This document shows, piece by piece, positions 25,843 through 38,600 of a stretch of 64,000 nt of DNA. The translations under genes were made by a program, and so were the position numbers. Below the pieces are notes generated by a model. It was not told the DNA's origin. It did not search any database and saw nothing but the letters and a program-made list of their open reading frames with translations. Within the stretch, counting starts at the first letter, position 1. Every line of letters starts with the position of its first letter. The stretch comes from Hymenolepis diminuta. Taxonomy: Eukaryota; Platyhelminthes; Cestoda; Cyclophyllidea; Hymenolepididae. Location of the stretch: contig CAADRB010000043.1 of NCBI GenBank assembly GCA_900708905.1, positions 5,887 through 69,886 on the forward strand, given 5' to 3'.

Positions 25843-27811
25843 CATGAGAAGTAACGAGAACATCACGGGAATATTTAACCTCAATTTTTGCAGGAAGAAA
25901 TTGTTTTTCTAAAGACAAGCCCTCAAACATTTTGCAAATTAGTGAGTAATCCACTGCTTCATAAGTAATTGAAATTATTTATGTTTTCGGTATTGCAGAA
26001 ATCGTCACAGATGGTAAATAATATGACCTAGCCACTTGTTATTCACTTACTAAATTTTTATATTTTGCTAGTAAAATTCATATAAAATAAATGAAAGAAA
26101 TTTTGCATGAAAAATATATATTCCTCGGTAAAGAAAAGATCAGCATGCCCACGATTTCTGTGTTGAACTAAAATAACAACTAAACTACATATTTTTGAAA
26201 TTTACCATCATTATTACCATAATATTAGTTTAAAATGTTTCGCATAATTTTCAATTTTGAAATTCATTTACATCAGGGGCAAAAACAGGAACAACTTAGT
26301 TAAAATATGTTGAATATACCTACGAGATTGTAAAATCTTCTGGATTATTAGCAAATACTTTAGTTTGTGATACGTTTTGGTAGGAAAAAAGCGACAAGTC
26401 ACTAAAATAAAAAAATAATTAATTATTCTTCCAAATTCATCCAAAGATTTTAAAATAAAATTAGGAAATATTTGTCTATATTCCGAAAACTTTATTTATA
26501 GAGTTATAAAATATTAGGATAGAAAAAAGCTCTAAATTTTGTACCGATTTATGACTGTATTTGTAGACAATATAATAATCTTATTACATATTATATCTTG
26601 TGAGATTAAAAATTTTATAGAAAAGCTTTGCTCCTCTGGGAGAGAGACCATGTAATATTCCTTCCCGTAATCAGGCTAAATTATTAAGTGTTAATAAGAT
26701 TTTATTTTCGTCGACCCTAAGTAGATAGATAGGAGTTATTTTTAGGAACAAATCAAAGGAGAATCAGGTATGGGGAGCTTATCTGTAGATAAAAACCAAA
26801 TATTGGACCTGGATTTGACGCTGTTCAGTTAATAGGAGATGGCCGTTGTAGGTCAGAGTCAAGGCAAAATATGTTTATAGCCGAGTACTTACACTTTCAG
26901 CTTTGACAAAGCCGGCGGAATATAAATTAGTACGAATACCTTCAATATAGCTACTTCAACAACTAAACCAAAATAGTTTAGGAGGTTTCCTTACAAAACC
27001 AAAGGTTTTTCTATAGTCTAGCAATACTTTGCGTATAGTAAAAAAATTGAAATGAATGATAATGAAAGGATGAAGAAATAGAAAGCGAAATTGGGTATGA
27101 GAAAGGAAGATGAATAGCATCAGTAATGCGCAAGGAGAGCTCAAGTTTTGGAATGTGAGGCAGGATAATACGGTTGAGCAGTTACGTGTCAACTTTATTG
27201 AGCTACTGATAGATAGGGCAGTAGGCGCGCAACAAACAGAGATATAGACCATACCTTTGAGTCGGGGTGCGTAGGTACTACGGAATCAGCTTTAGGTCCA
27301 TAATTTAGCCATTTTTCTCGCTGTCAAACATTTATAGTTTTGACTTTGTGGTTTCCACGTGCTGATTAAGGGACTTTCGACTTTATTATAATCTCCTTTA
27401 ATGTATATTCAGTCGCAGACATTGTTTGGATTTTAATATGCCTTGAGTAATTTTGCATGTCGAGGAAGATAATCATCATTTGTCTCTAATCTAGAGCGCA
27501 CTCGAGCTTCATGCTTTACTTTCTAATTTCGTACTTGTAAAAAATTGATTTTCACTCAAACCCTAGTTTTATATTTAGAATTTTCTGAGTGCCTGTTGAT
27601 AGGCTCCGTAAAAGCAAAATTTCGGAAGGATAATTTTCTTAACTTTGCATATTTGCACCATTATACAGTTTGATGGACCCAGATGCTATGGAAATGAATA
27701 GCCCCATATAATAAATGATTATCTCGAAAATATTTTGGCAAGCATTGAATCTTGGTTATGACCATTTTTGACTCGAAAAATGAAATTTTGAATTTTAAAA
27801 ATACTCAGTTA
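25843..27811. other. no supported gene
   Basis: AT-rich sequence. The minus-strand frame at 26956-27252 is Ser/Leu/Phe-rich without motif. The end of this interval should contain the 3' UTR of the neuropeptide precursor gene. Confidence 0.5.
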
Positions 27812-27817
27812 TTTATT
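27812..27817 (-). promoter_or_regulatory. polyadenylation signal of the neuropeptide gene
   Basis: AATAAA on the minus strand about 90 nt beyond the stop codon of the neuropeptide precursor. Confidence 0.45.
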
Positions 27818-27907
27818 CCATCAAAAATTCTATAGAAATAAGAAGAAACATGGAATAATTCACGATGCAGTATGTATTAATGAGGGAAATTCGAAAAGGG
27901 TAGTAGA

Positions 27908-28186
27908 TCAACCCCAGGGGAGGTCAAGATAGGCGCCCTTCTTGACAACAGACTCTTCTTCCCCGGTTTCTACTCGTGGAATTGCAACAATGTCATAATT
28001 TTCCGTGCTCCCAAGATGTCTCCAGGAAGGGAAGTCTGGAACATTGTGTTTTCTCCCAGCGTCATAGTGGTATAAGGAACTTCCTTTAGCAAGGCGTTGA
28101 ATTTCACTTGCTGAACCTAGGGTCAGGAACTCCGAGAGAAGAAACATTGAGAGAAATAAGATTTGAAGACGATATACTGGCGACAT
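27908..28186 (-). CDS. neuropeptide precursor, predicted LPW-amide
   Basis: A single-exon frame of 92 residues starting at an ATG. Residues 1-27 form a typical signal peptide: a short polar start, a hydrophobic core (ILFLSMFLLSEFL) and a small-residue cleavage region (LGSAS). The mature part has two processing signatures. At 44-46 a Gly followed by Arg-Lys (AGRK) would release an upstream peptide ending in an amidated Ala. At 82-83 a Lys-Lys pair precedes the last nine residues, GAYLDLPWG, whose terminal Gly would be converted to an amide, giving GAYLDLPW-NH2. A C-terminal Gly directly before the stop after a dibasic site is the classic form of amidated flatworm and invertebrate neuropeptides. 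The gene is less AT-rich than its flanks, and a polyadenylation signal follows. The product would be secreted by neurons and act on G-protein-coupled receptors; that is inferred from the precursor design. I cannot assign it to a named family from memory. Confidence 0.72.
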   Translation of the reverse strand: MSPVYRLQILFLSMFLLSEFLTLGSASEIQRLAKGSSLYHYDAGRKHNVPDFPSWRHLGSTENYDIVAIPRVETGEEESVVKKGAYLDLPWG

Positions 28187-29810
28187 GATTATGTTATAGG
28201 TAGTTTTTTCTAAATATAATACAAAATAAAATGTTCATATCTTATGAGCGTACTTATACGCAGATGATAACAAGTAAATTTAAATTTTTTGCATGAAACC
28301 ATTAAATCCTAAATATCGCACTAACTATGCGAATTCCGTAGCTCAAAGCTCTAAAGTTAAGTGTGCTTATTTCATTTCAAACTTTGATTAATCTAAAATA
28401 TAAATTGATTTAAAAACATAGCATTTCGTTAAAGATTTATGAAAAATTATGGTAAAGAAAAGTAAGTGTCAAATTTTATTGGCTGTTATTTTCAAAATTT
28501 ATTTTCTTGCAATTATGTTTTATTGCAGCAGAGAAGTCATTATTTATTATGGCAGAAATTGGAATTTTTTCCAGAGAATTATTAAAATATTGTCTTTGTA
28601 AAAGCAAAATGAGTTTAATGTAAATTCAAGTACTGTATTTTTTAATCGATAGGTAATTATAATTTATTTCCTCATCTTATTAAAATGAATAAGTGGTCGT
28701 TCAATTAATAAACTGAAATTAATATATTTTTAACTAAAGATAAGTAATAATTCCGTCTCAATGCATAAATAATTGGGAGAAGTGTATGTATTTATCGGGA
28801 AATTTCAACGCAAATAATGTGATTCTTTTTTAACTTTAAGGTGTGTTTTCTATTTGAAGAAGTCGTAATATAGTATGTTCTCTATTTCTAAATTTGAAAT
28901 TAATCATATTGAAAATATTATCCATTGAAAAATGAAAAATGAAGAGTTATGTTAAAGAAGAATAATTTGCTATATGGCCCTATATAATATATTATGTATC
29001 TATTTTTTCTATTTGTTGAATAAGCAAAATTTATTGAAACTCGTCATAATCACTTACTGTGTTAGATGATTGTTAACAGATAATATCAGTTTGTAAGTAT
29101 TTAAACTCACTTACTTCCTCGTCACTAGCCAATAAGAAAGATGCACAAAAGAGGACAGGACATCGTACCTGAATCTCAGTGGGTGATTCATCATTTAAAT
29201 TTGTTGATTTAAATGAGTGGAAAACCAGTAATCGAAGAAGTTTTTGAAGTAAATTAAAAAACAGCAATATTAATAATAATCCCAAAATGCAACAGTCATC
29301 GCAAGTATGGCTGCAAGAACGAAAAGTTTCTTAATTTATAAATTCTTATTATCTATGCGGGAAATATATTTCAAGACATTCATAAAAGCAATCATTAGCT
29401 GATCTAACATAGAGAAAGTACAACCTTACTTCTAAGCGGTTGACTTTTACCTATACGTTTCATACCACCGAAAATTAAAACGCGATAATCAATGGAGTAC
29501 GATTTGGAGACTGAATGCCTATTTTTTCAATCTCACTTTATCAAAGAAGGAAGAAAGTACATCATAAGTATTTCAACCCCAAAAATTACTGATTACTTCG
29601 ATATTTAATTTTTATTGGTGTCGCCTTGCCACTTTAAAGTTTTATTTTAGTTTACGTACCGATTTTTGGGAATTACACTGATTTTGGAATGTTTCATGAA
29701 TAAAGATTTGCAAGGGTCTCAATTCTCCCTCCCACATTTCACAAATTAGTCCTAATTTTTTTTGATAACAGAACAAAATTGTTAACCCATATTGCAGAGA
29801 TTATGAAAGA
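28187..29810. other. upstream region of the neuropeptide gene and intergenic DNA
   Basis: AT-rich, no supported gene. The 70-codon frame at 29073-29285 (-) has no motif. The promoter of the neuropeptide gene should lie in its first few hundred bases, but no element can be named. Confidence 0.5.
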
Positions 29811-30369
29811 ACTTGTTGGAGCCGTAATTAGCAGCTAACAAATTGCGACAGCCATAACAGTCACCAATTCGTGGCTGTTTGAGAAAGAGGTAACAACAAT
29901 TGTGAAGCAGAACACCAAGAGTTGAGTAGACCAAAAATGTATTCAAGGAAGCCACAACGAGTTTTAAACGAGTAACAGGGAGTGTGAGAGAGAGAGAGAG
30001 AGATAGAAGAAGAGGGAGAGAGATAGAGAGAGCAGCATGTTGAGGAAGAGAGGAGATGAACAGGACGTGTAGGAGTCTGTACTGACAAGCGTGCGTTGTC
30101 CACGTCTGGAAAACAAGGGTAGCTTTATATGAGTCACTTGGGTAAGGCCATGCCAGAGCATGAGTGCAGATGTGCCTTTTATGTGAAGCGAGGCGGTTAT
30201 AGAAAAGAGGGGAAATCGATGGACGTGTTTAGACATGTCAGACAGGGGTTATGCGTCATAGGGACATAAATGAGGTCACTCCAACTTTGTGGGCGTATTG
30301 TCAGGGTATTGTCGTAGAGACTGTGAATAAAAGGTAATTCTGGAAATGCATTGAGAGCTATCCTTTAAT
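29811..30369 (-). repeat. LTR-like repeat, copy B (inverted relative to 9092-9626)
   Basis: In minus orientation this matches copy A throughout, including TTTATGTCCCTATGACGCATAA, CATGTCTAAACACGTCCATC, TTCCTTGAATAC and GGCTCCAACAAG. It contains a TATA-like CTCATATAAAGC and, downstream, a CT-rich tract with a (CT)n microsatellite (GA repeats at about 29989-30022 on the plus strand). Near 29862 the minus strand reads TTGGTGACTG. Its TGGTGAC start fits a primer-binding site for tRNA-Trp, which CsRn1-type elements use; this is suggestive only. It lies beside a gypsy pol remnant of opposite orientation, so the two are probably separate insertions or were rearranged. Confidence 0.6.
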
Positions 30370-30429
30370 CTTCTATCTTCAAAGAGCACTTAAATTTAAT
30401 TCACTATTTGTTTGATAAAAATAAGAACC

Positions 30430-31870
30430 TGCTTTATTTGCTCTTAACGAATTGAGAGCAATTCTTGATGACATCCCGATACTGAATGGTAGTGAATGTT
30501 TTGCGAGTTTTGATTTAGCAGAGGCATATTAGCTAATCAAATTTGTATCAGAGTTACGAGAGCTACTGACTATCAATACGCATTGTGGGCTGTACCCTTA
30601 TATCAGACTTCCATTCGGTGTCAAGACAGCCCCGACTATTTGTCAACAGATATTGAACACCATGCTATCGGACCTCCTCGATACTGTTTACCTAAGCGAG
30701 AGAATTGTTGTAGACCGTCCTCAGAGAAAACTTTAAGAATGTGTCACTACACATCTTCTTCGCATTCAGAAGTATGGCTTCCGTCTTTAAGCTAAGAAAT
30801 GCATATTTTGCGCCCTCTGTTAAGTACCTAGAATGTGTCTTCGATGAAAATAGTTGTACGGATCCATAAAATTTTCGGTAAATTACGGAAATGTCACGGT
30901 TTAAGAATATTACCACATTACGGTCCTTCCTGGATCTCATCAGATACCATATTACATATCTCCCAACACTACATAATATTCAATTTTCTCTAAATTAGTC
31001 AATGGGAAAAGATACTAGATGGGACTGAACTCCAAAATGTGAGAAATCTTTCACAATGCAAAATGACAAATATGCTTTAGTGTCTTGACATTCCGAATTT
31101 ACCGGTTATAGTGGCTGCAGATGCTTCGAACTATGGCGTTGATGTGGTTATCTCTCATAGTTCAAAATGAGTCATTGCTCATGCTTATAGAACTCTTACT
31201 ACTGCTGAGAAGAACTACAGCCATATTGAAAGGGAGTCCTTGGTCATTTTCGCACTTGGAAAGTTTCATGAATTCCTCCACGGTTGACACTTAATAATAA
31301 TAACAGATCATAAACCACTTCTCTCTATCTTTATTTTTAAAAGGGATATTACAGTTAACACTAAGCCGACTTCAGCTTTGGTCGAACATTATTCTCGGCT
31401 ATGATAACAGTGTAGAATATCGGAATACCACAATCTGATCATCTCTCTAATCTAATCTACGATTAGAAATGTCCTTATGAGGAAACCGTCATTGCAAGTC
31501 TGATCTTGGAACACGATATTCAACGCACTTTATTTGGTGCTGTACGCAAACTTCTAATAACTGCAAATGGTACACAAAATGCGACAGCTAAAGGTTCAGT
31601 GCCGAAGAAGGCCGCGAAATGCATTCGCACAGGATGGCCAAAAGTGAACCAAAAGAGCGATCTCCTACAACTTTGTAGTCCGTGGTAAATTCATACTTAA
31701 TGCTTGTAAATCATGTCGTCATTCTTTAGCATTTAAGTGAGCTGTATTAAAACAGTTCCATATCAGTTATCCGGTTGTTCGCCATATGAAATCCACCGCA
31801 AAAACATTTGCATACTCACCCGGAATGGACAAGGATATTGAAGTTGTTATCCAAGGACGTTCAAAATACT
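30430..31870 (+). pseudogene. Ty3/gypsy-type (CsRn1/Boudicca-like) pol remnant
   Basis: Protein-like fragments follow the pol order of a gypsy retrotransposon in several frames with stops. Part of the reverse transcriptase is at about 30450-30850 (FASFDLAEAY, RLPFGVKTAPTICQQIL). The position of the YxDD box reads YLSE, so the catalytic aspartates are lost. RNase H covers about 31109-31335 (ADASNYG, TAEKNYSHIE, TDHKPLLSIF). The zinc-binding end of the integrase is at about 31739-31862 (LKQFHISYP, FAYSPGMDKDIE). Gag, protease and the integrase catalytic core are not visible. In the intact family these enzymes copy the element RNA and insert it into the genome; this copy is inactive. The RT wording is closest to the CsRn1 clade known from flukes, an inference from memory of the family pattern. 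Confidence 0.88.
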
Positions 31871-32025
31871 GATGTGGACTAGCGTCTTGATACTGATGAT
31901 TGATAAAGATTCAAGTAAAAGCAAAATCAGTTAGCCAAGAAGCGCTAAATCATCTCTATCTTATAACAACTTCATTTGAGAGCAATTTTTTAGTCATTCA
32001 AATTAATATGCATCAGTTTTGTCAC

Positions 32026-32342
32026 GTCATTTGCATTAAGCTGCACTCTTCCTGTTCTTTTCTTTAAGCTATCTCAAATTAGCTTTTCTCATCGTACGTT
32101 TATCAACTCTTTTTCACACACCGCAAGCTAACGTTTACCTCCTCATAATCTCTTTTCAGTCTTCTCTTTCTACCACTATCTCTTATTCCCAAGCCATTAT
32201 CCAACACGTCTGCGGCCCAATTCAACTCTCGATCTTCAAATTTTGGGAAAGGCTATCGTACTCTGTTGGCCATTAGGAAGATCATTAGTTTTGTAAGCTC
32301 TAAGTCCAATCTTATTCGGACTCTTAATGTAGTTGGTTATAC
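32026..32342 (+). repeat. possible 3' LTR of the gypsy remnant
   Basis: Begins TGTCACGTCATTTGC and ends in GTTGGTTATACA, giving the TG...CA form of an LTR. The interior is pyrimidine-rich (many CTCTTT runs), unlike the flanks. It lies about 155 nt after the last integrase-like motif, in the position of a 3' LTR after an internal deletion. No second copy was found in the window, so the ends are uncertain. Confidence 0.35.
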
Positions 32343-32388
32343 AATCATATATACTGACGTCCGTTCTACAAGGATCAGAAGATAATGC

Positions 32389-32394
32389 TTTATT
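32389..32394 (-). promoter_or_regulatory. possible polyadenylation signal of the ARP1 gene
   Basis: AATAAA on the minus strand about 230 nt beyond the ARP1 stop codon. It is the nearest canonical signal and would make the 3' UTR end just before the LTR-like segment. Confidence 0.4.
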
Positions 32395-32625
32395 ACTGAT
32401 GATAGCTCATTCCGATAACCAAAACAATAGACCGATAAATCCAGAGTGAAAGAGAGAAAGGGGCACGAAATGTGGCGGTGATTGGGAATGGGAAAGAAAT
32501 GGAGAAAGAGAAAAGGTATACACGCGATTCACAGGATATCAGTGGTATATGCGCACACTTTTGACACGGGACGCATGGAGTAAAACCCAAGAAATTCTTA
32601 GAGGCAGACAGGCACAGCGGTGGTA

Positions 32626-35600
32626 TTAAAGGAATTTTCTATGTAGTACTGCTGGACCTTCATTCTCATACTCCTGTTTCGTTATCCACATGTTCTTAAA
32701 TGTACTCAGAGAAGCTAGAATAGAACCGCCTGTCCATGTTGAATAGAGGCGCTCAGGCGGTGCTGCTATACGAAGTCTTGAGTCTTTGGGCGCAAGCCTC
32801 TTCATTTCCAACAAAATACGAGCTCCAAATCCTATTAGGTAGAGTACAATTCGGTTAGATAATTCTTGCTACTTCTATCATCTTAAGTAGACGCAGAAAT
32901 ATAACTTACCTTTGAATAGAGTTGATCCACCAGAAAGAACAATGTTTTCATATAACATGCGACGCAAGTCCATGTCTGATTTCTGAATGGAATAGCCCAG
33001 GACCTATCAAAAAAGTAAACATAGCATATTCAGTGAGAGATATGTCTGAAATAACAGAGAACAGAACAACTCTATTCAAAATAATGAAAATGACATTGAA
33101 TTTGAGCATGGACAAGGTCAATGTTCATTGCGTTCAGCCGAATAATTTCATCCAAACCTATTTATTTTAATTCGTGCCTGCTGCAAACTCAACGTACAGC
33201 TGTGAAACTTTAAAATTGGAAATGGTATCTTCCGAATCTTTAAAGATAGCCAATTACGTGTTTATGATTTTTTCTACATTTAGAGATGTAGAATTATGGA
33301 AATCCAAGCTAATACAAACAGGATATCTTCTTCCTATTCATATAAATTGCTGTGACTGGTTTCCATAAAGGGCTTAGAATGCTTGGGACAAAAAGAGTTT
33401 TAGAATACCTTCCAGAATGGGCTTTTAAATGCAAGCTTGCCGCCTTTGAGATAAGAACATTCGTTAATTATTGTGCTCAAGTGGACTTAGTAATAAATTT
33501 AATTTTAAAATTATTGTTTTATCGCTTGCTTTCTAGCTCCCAAGGAAAATACTTATTAACCCTATCCAATTAACTATAGAACACAAACGATGAGCGTTCA
33601 ACAAGGAAAGCAACAGTTTTGTGGTTAATCAGAACTACATAGATTCCCCATGAGCAGGCTAGCAGAGAAATAAAGAACTGAATCAATGAGATTACTACAG
33701 TGAGAGTTGAGTGCACAAGATAATTGCACTGAATGAGAAACTATGGGATATCTTTAACCCATTTATTATAAAATGGCAGCTTTATGCGTCAGTGCAATCC
33801 CGTTGAAGAGGACCATCAGATTTAATGAATGATGATGAAAATAGTTGCATAAGACCCAAGTCTGATAATGAGGAAGTCTTTTCAACAGAGAAATAATATC
33901 GTGCAACCCTTAGCGAGAAAAAGTTGATGACAGGCATTTCAGAGCCATTTTTACAAGAAACTTACGTTCTACCACTTTTCTAGTTAACTATAATTAGTCG
34001 ATAAGGTTGGCTATCTACATCACCAGATGTGCACCTCTAACTTAGCTAATAGACTTTTGTTACCAATCATTTGACCAGTATTGTTATGCAACAAAACGCA
34101 CATGGAAATCGGTCCAGTCACCCCTAAACAGATGAACGAATCCTATTCTCGAATTGTTTGATGTAATACGAAACTAATTGAAGATTTCTTTCATTAAATA
34201 AAAATTTAAATTTAGACGGTAGTCAACCTGATGGATACCAAAGTACTCTTCTCCAATCAAATCTGGTCGGAAAAGCAATTCTGGCGCTTTGAATCTCGCC
34301 GATCCAACTTGAAGAGCAGAACCGTCTGGCAGACGATACAATTCCTGAGCATCCACAGCCTCCACTTTGCCGGGGTTGAGGGAGATGAAGCAACAGCGCT
34401 CCTTAATCTGTCGAACAATCTCAAATTCTGCAGTGGTGTGGAGATCAGTGCCCTCTTTACGCAGCAGGAGACGCAAGTAGCGTGTGACGTCTCGACCTGC
34501 AAGATCGGTGCGTTCGATGGAATGCGGGAGAGCATATCCTTCGTAAATTGGGGCGGCATGGGTGACCCCATCCCCGGAGTCTAAGACTACTCCAGTTGTT
34601 CGACCCGAGGCGTAGCTAGAACAGAAATAATGGGTCAGAATTGTGCCAAAATGAAAACAAATGTCTAATAGTCTGGGAAATCAGGAAAAAATTGTTTAAA
34701 ATGAAAATATTTTGCAGGGTTTGATAAAAGGAACAGGTTAAAGTAAACCAGATAAGGATTTGAAACAATCAATCTAATCGTGCAAACTGATAAGCAAATG
34801 AAATTACAGAGATCGCAAAGCAAATAAAGTAGTGTTCAGGTGCAGATATACAGAGACAAATCTGTTGCGTATTAAAGAGGATACAAAACTCTCAATTTGA
34901 GACTTTTTACGAGATAAGGCAGTAGAAATCAGTAACTAACGAGATTACCACAACATAATGTAAACTTACGCTAAACTCAACACACTAAATTGAATTAAGC
35001 AATTCGACGAGCACAATGGCATGCTAACAGGAAGAGCAATAAAAAAGAAACACCGAACTTCTAATTGAATAACATTTCGTGCAAATGGGAATAGAAAATT
35101 CATCTCTCATCAATAATCATTGAATTTCCATATTCAAACATGTTTTACCACGGTTAAAACATCTAAAACGCGTCTAAGACTGCTCCTAATGTTTGGCCCG
35201 AGGCATATTGAAAAGGTTTGAAGAATGGGTCAGAAGAGTGCAAAAATGGATACATATGAAATTAAAGTAAAATAGAACCTAAGGCTTTCATAAAAATAAT
35301 ATGAATTAAGAAAATGTTTATCTTCCAAAATATTTAGGTTTCGAGATGTAGTTGAAATCATAATGTTCAGAACAAGAACGAAGTGCAATTGTCCTGATGT
35401 GAACACGTAGCTACAAATCAAACCCATATAACCTTTCTAATTAAGAGGATATTCAATTCACACAGGACAAAATATCGAAATGCGCCTGCTGTGTGAAACA
35501 AGACAGCAAAAATTTATAGCGAAGTAGAATTTCTTCTAATAAGAAAACCTATATCAAACTCACTATATACATTCGATTAAAAACAAAGTTGGCTAAAACT

Positions 35601-38600
35601 GTCCTAAACAAAAGGAGAGAATGAAGAGAGAGGAACTACTAAATTCCTGATTGAGTAATATTGTGCCTTAATCGAACCATTAACTCAGTTCACACCGTTA
35701 GTCCTTGTAATCCTACAGTGTAGCAATATTTTACCATGATCGACAGATCCTTAAGTTTTTTTGTGAAATTAAATGAATAAAAATAGCAGATCAACACTGC
35801 TACATTAGAACCTTACTGCTATTCTCATTTACTTACACTTGACTGCAATAAAAAAAATGAATTGAGGTAGCATAACTTATCAATAATTTCTGATTATCGC
35901 GAAAATGAATTCCCTCTGGAAACTCAATGCATCCAGATTTCACATCAGATAAGTCTCAATGCTACCACTACTACTGCTCAACCCCTTCTCTCTGTATCAT
36001 CCCACAATGTAGTGTTCTGTGCAGATACTTTCTCAGTGGAATCAGTGGGTTTTTTATTTGCCATGTTCTCTTAGTACTAATAATAAGAGACTGAGCTTAA
36101 TTATTAAACACCCACGGTTTTCTAAATGAAAGGATCATAGAACGCAGGAATTTTACCTTATTAAGTAGCTTCAATCTATTTTTCGCACAGAGAAGTAATA
36201 GTTGCCAACCCTTATTTTTAACTTTCAGGGTCTTCTAACAATACAAGTGGAGTTAGTCATGTAAGATCATTCTGACCTATCAACGTTTGGCGGAAAAAAG
36301 AGCACTGAGGTGTAAAGTTAAACAAACGATAATTAAGCACTGGACATCATTGATGGGAACCTGTTCATTAGTCTAGGGTAGAGATCATTAAATTTGAATT
36401 TTTGTATGCTAACTCTGTACTAAGCAAATATTGTACAAACTGATTGCAAATTTTGATATTCCGATTTTACCTTCAACATCTTTTAAATTTTATTCTCTTT
36501 ATAATTCACTGCATTTACTGTTAAACGATCTCAGCTGCCATTTTGCATTGAAAAATTGTATTTCTTCCTGAGAAGCAGAGATATGTTTTTTTTTCAAAAC
36601 ATAAAACCATTACAAAACAATCAATACTCGAGGTATATTTATTCACATTCAGCATTTGGAATTGTAATTTCAGCCAACAGGTTTCGAACTACGATCAACT
36701 AACTGCTTTGATGAGCATGATACCTCTACATATCCTTTGCGCAAGTAATTATTAAAATTGTGCAAAATTCAATTTCTATTACTATTGAAGGCATGAGAAA
36801 GTGAACATTATTGAGGATAAAATCAGACTCCAAACTGGACGACAATGAGTAAGGTATTTAGAGTGCAATATTAGAAATTCGGGTAATCGAGATTTAGGTG
36901 TCGTGCAGACTTGTACAAAATCCTAAATACGTATATCTAACAAATGAAATTTTCATAGCAGATAAATGAACATAAAACTGACAATGAGATGACTTTTCAA
37001 TCAAAAATACTCAAAACGCATATCTTTCTTAATCTTTCGTATTTTCTTAGACGAAATATATATCAGAGCAGTAAATAAATAATGATTTAATAGGCAAGTA
37101 GATATAATAATTTAGTAACAATACTGGATGATGGGTGTAAAATTAAGTCAACCCCATGAACACGATCCCAACGATACTACTGGAAACGTGCACATCTCAT
37201 TTGAACGCAGTATGAACAAGAAAATCACTGATTGAAGTAATCCTCCAGCAGTGTTGGGTGCTTTAGAGAATACATCTCATTATAAATTCTGTCGTTGCAA
37301 ATGCACAACGCTCAACAAGTTGCTGTTTACACGCACCCTACAAGTAGTGTGAGTCATATTTTGAGCGATCGATTCGAATGTCGATTAAAATGCATGCAGA
37401 TGATATAGCGGTAGCGTATTTGCCCGTCAGGTTAGGTAATGGGGATTTAAAGCCTAGTGAATGATGGCTAGATTGGAATTGTTACTACTGAATTGGAATT
37501 GTAAGTGGAAAAGACGGGCGTTCTTTGCAGGTGCTTTGCATATAGAAAATTTAATACCTAGTTTAAGGGCAGAATGCAGAACCAGTCAGAACATGATTAA
37601 GTACGGTATGTAATATAGGTTACCATACCTTTTGCTAAAACATAATTTAACTCTTTACTACAAGAGGGAAAAGTGAGAAATTGTAATCTCGCAATTCCTT
37701 CGTAAATCATGATAAGGGATTCTATAATAGCCCATTATACAGAAATCTAGGAGAGAAAAAAACGTCGATTGAATGAATTCTAAATCACCCGCTTACTTGC
37801 CTACTTATTTGACGATCTAAATGTTAGACTAAATGTTAGACTTTTCAAACTAGTTGTTTCTAATAAAAATGACAGGTCGCGCAGCTCTTCTTAAAAGGTG
37901 CACGACCAATACAGCCCCTCAGTAAAAATCAATCATGACACAGAAGCACACTGGATTTTCAATTCTGCACAAAAGACGAACAAAGTAAAACTCACAGACT
38001 GAGAACTGACTGCGAAGATACGTAAAGAGCAGATACACTGAATGTTTCAAAAAGCATCTCGGCCATCTTCTCTCGATTCGATCTAGGATTAAGGGGAGCC
38101 TCCGTAAACAAGACTGGATGTTCTTCTGGACTGACCATGAGTTGATCCTTACTGAAAACGTAACTCCAGATGCGCTCCATATCACCCCAGTCACGAACTA
38201 TCCCGTGTTCGATGGGATAACGAATGTTGAGAAGACCGCGATGCTCTTGGGCTTTTGGACCGATGAAATGGTCTCCTTCTAAAGCCCCAGCCATTGCCCG
38301 GACATGTTTTGGTCGACCAATACTAAAAAAATATAGACATGAGATACACAGAAGATATGACAGAGGAGAAAGGCGTTTCCTTACAAATTCGGGAAGTAAT
38401 ATTTGGGGACCTGATCTGCTGCAAACCCAGCTTTTAGCACTCCCGTGCCCTAGAAGAAGAAATCAATTTCAATAAATATTGTAAAGTAATCAGAAAATAT
38501 ACTACTATAATAAACATTTTCCTCTGGTGTAGCAAAACTACTCCAAATAAGTAATATTAATAATCCTGGTTAAAAAAATACGTAACTCCTTCTTTACAAG

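Noticed and set aside
34231..34584. Open frames of 104-117 codons on both strands over this segment
   Set aside because: Shadows of ARP1 exon 4, whose minus-strand frame is fixed by homology.
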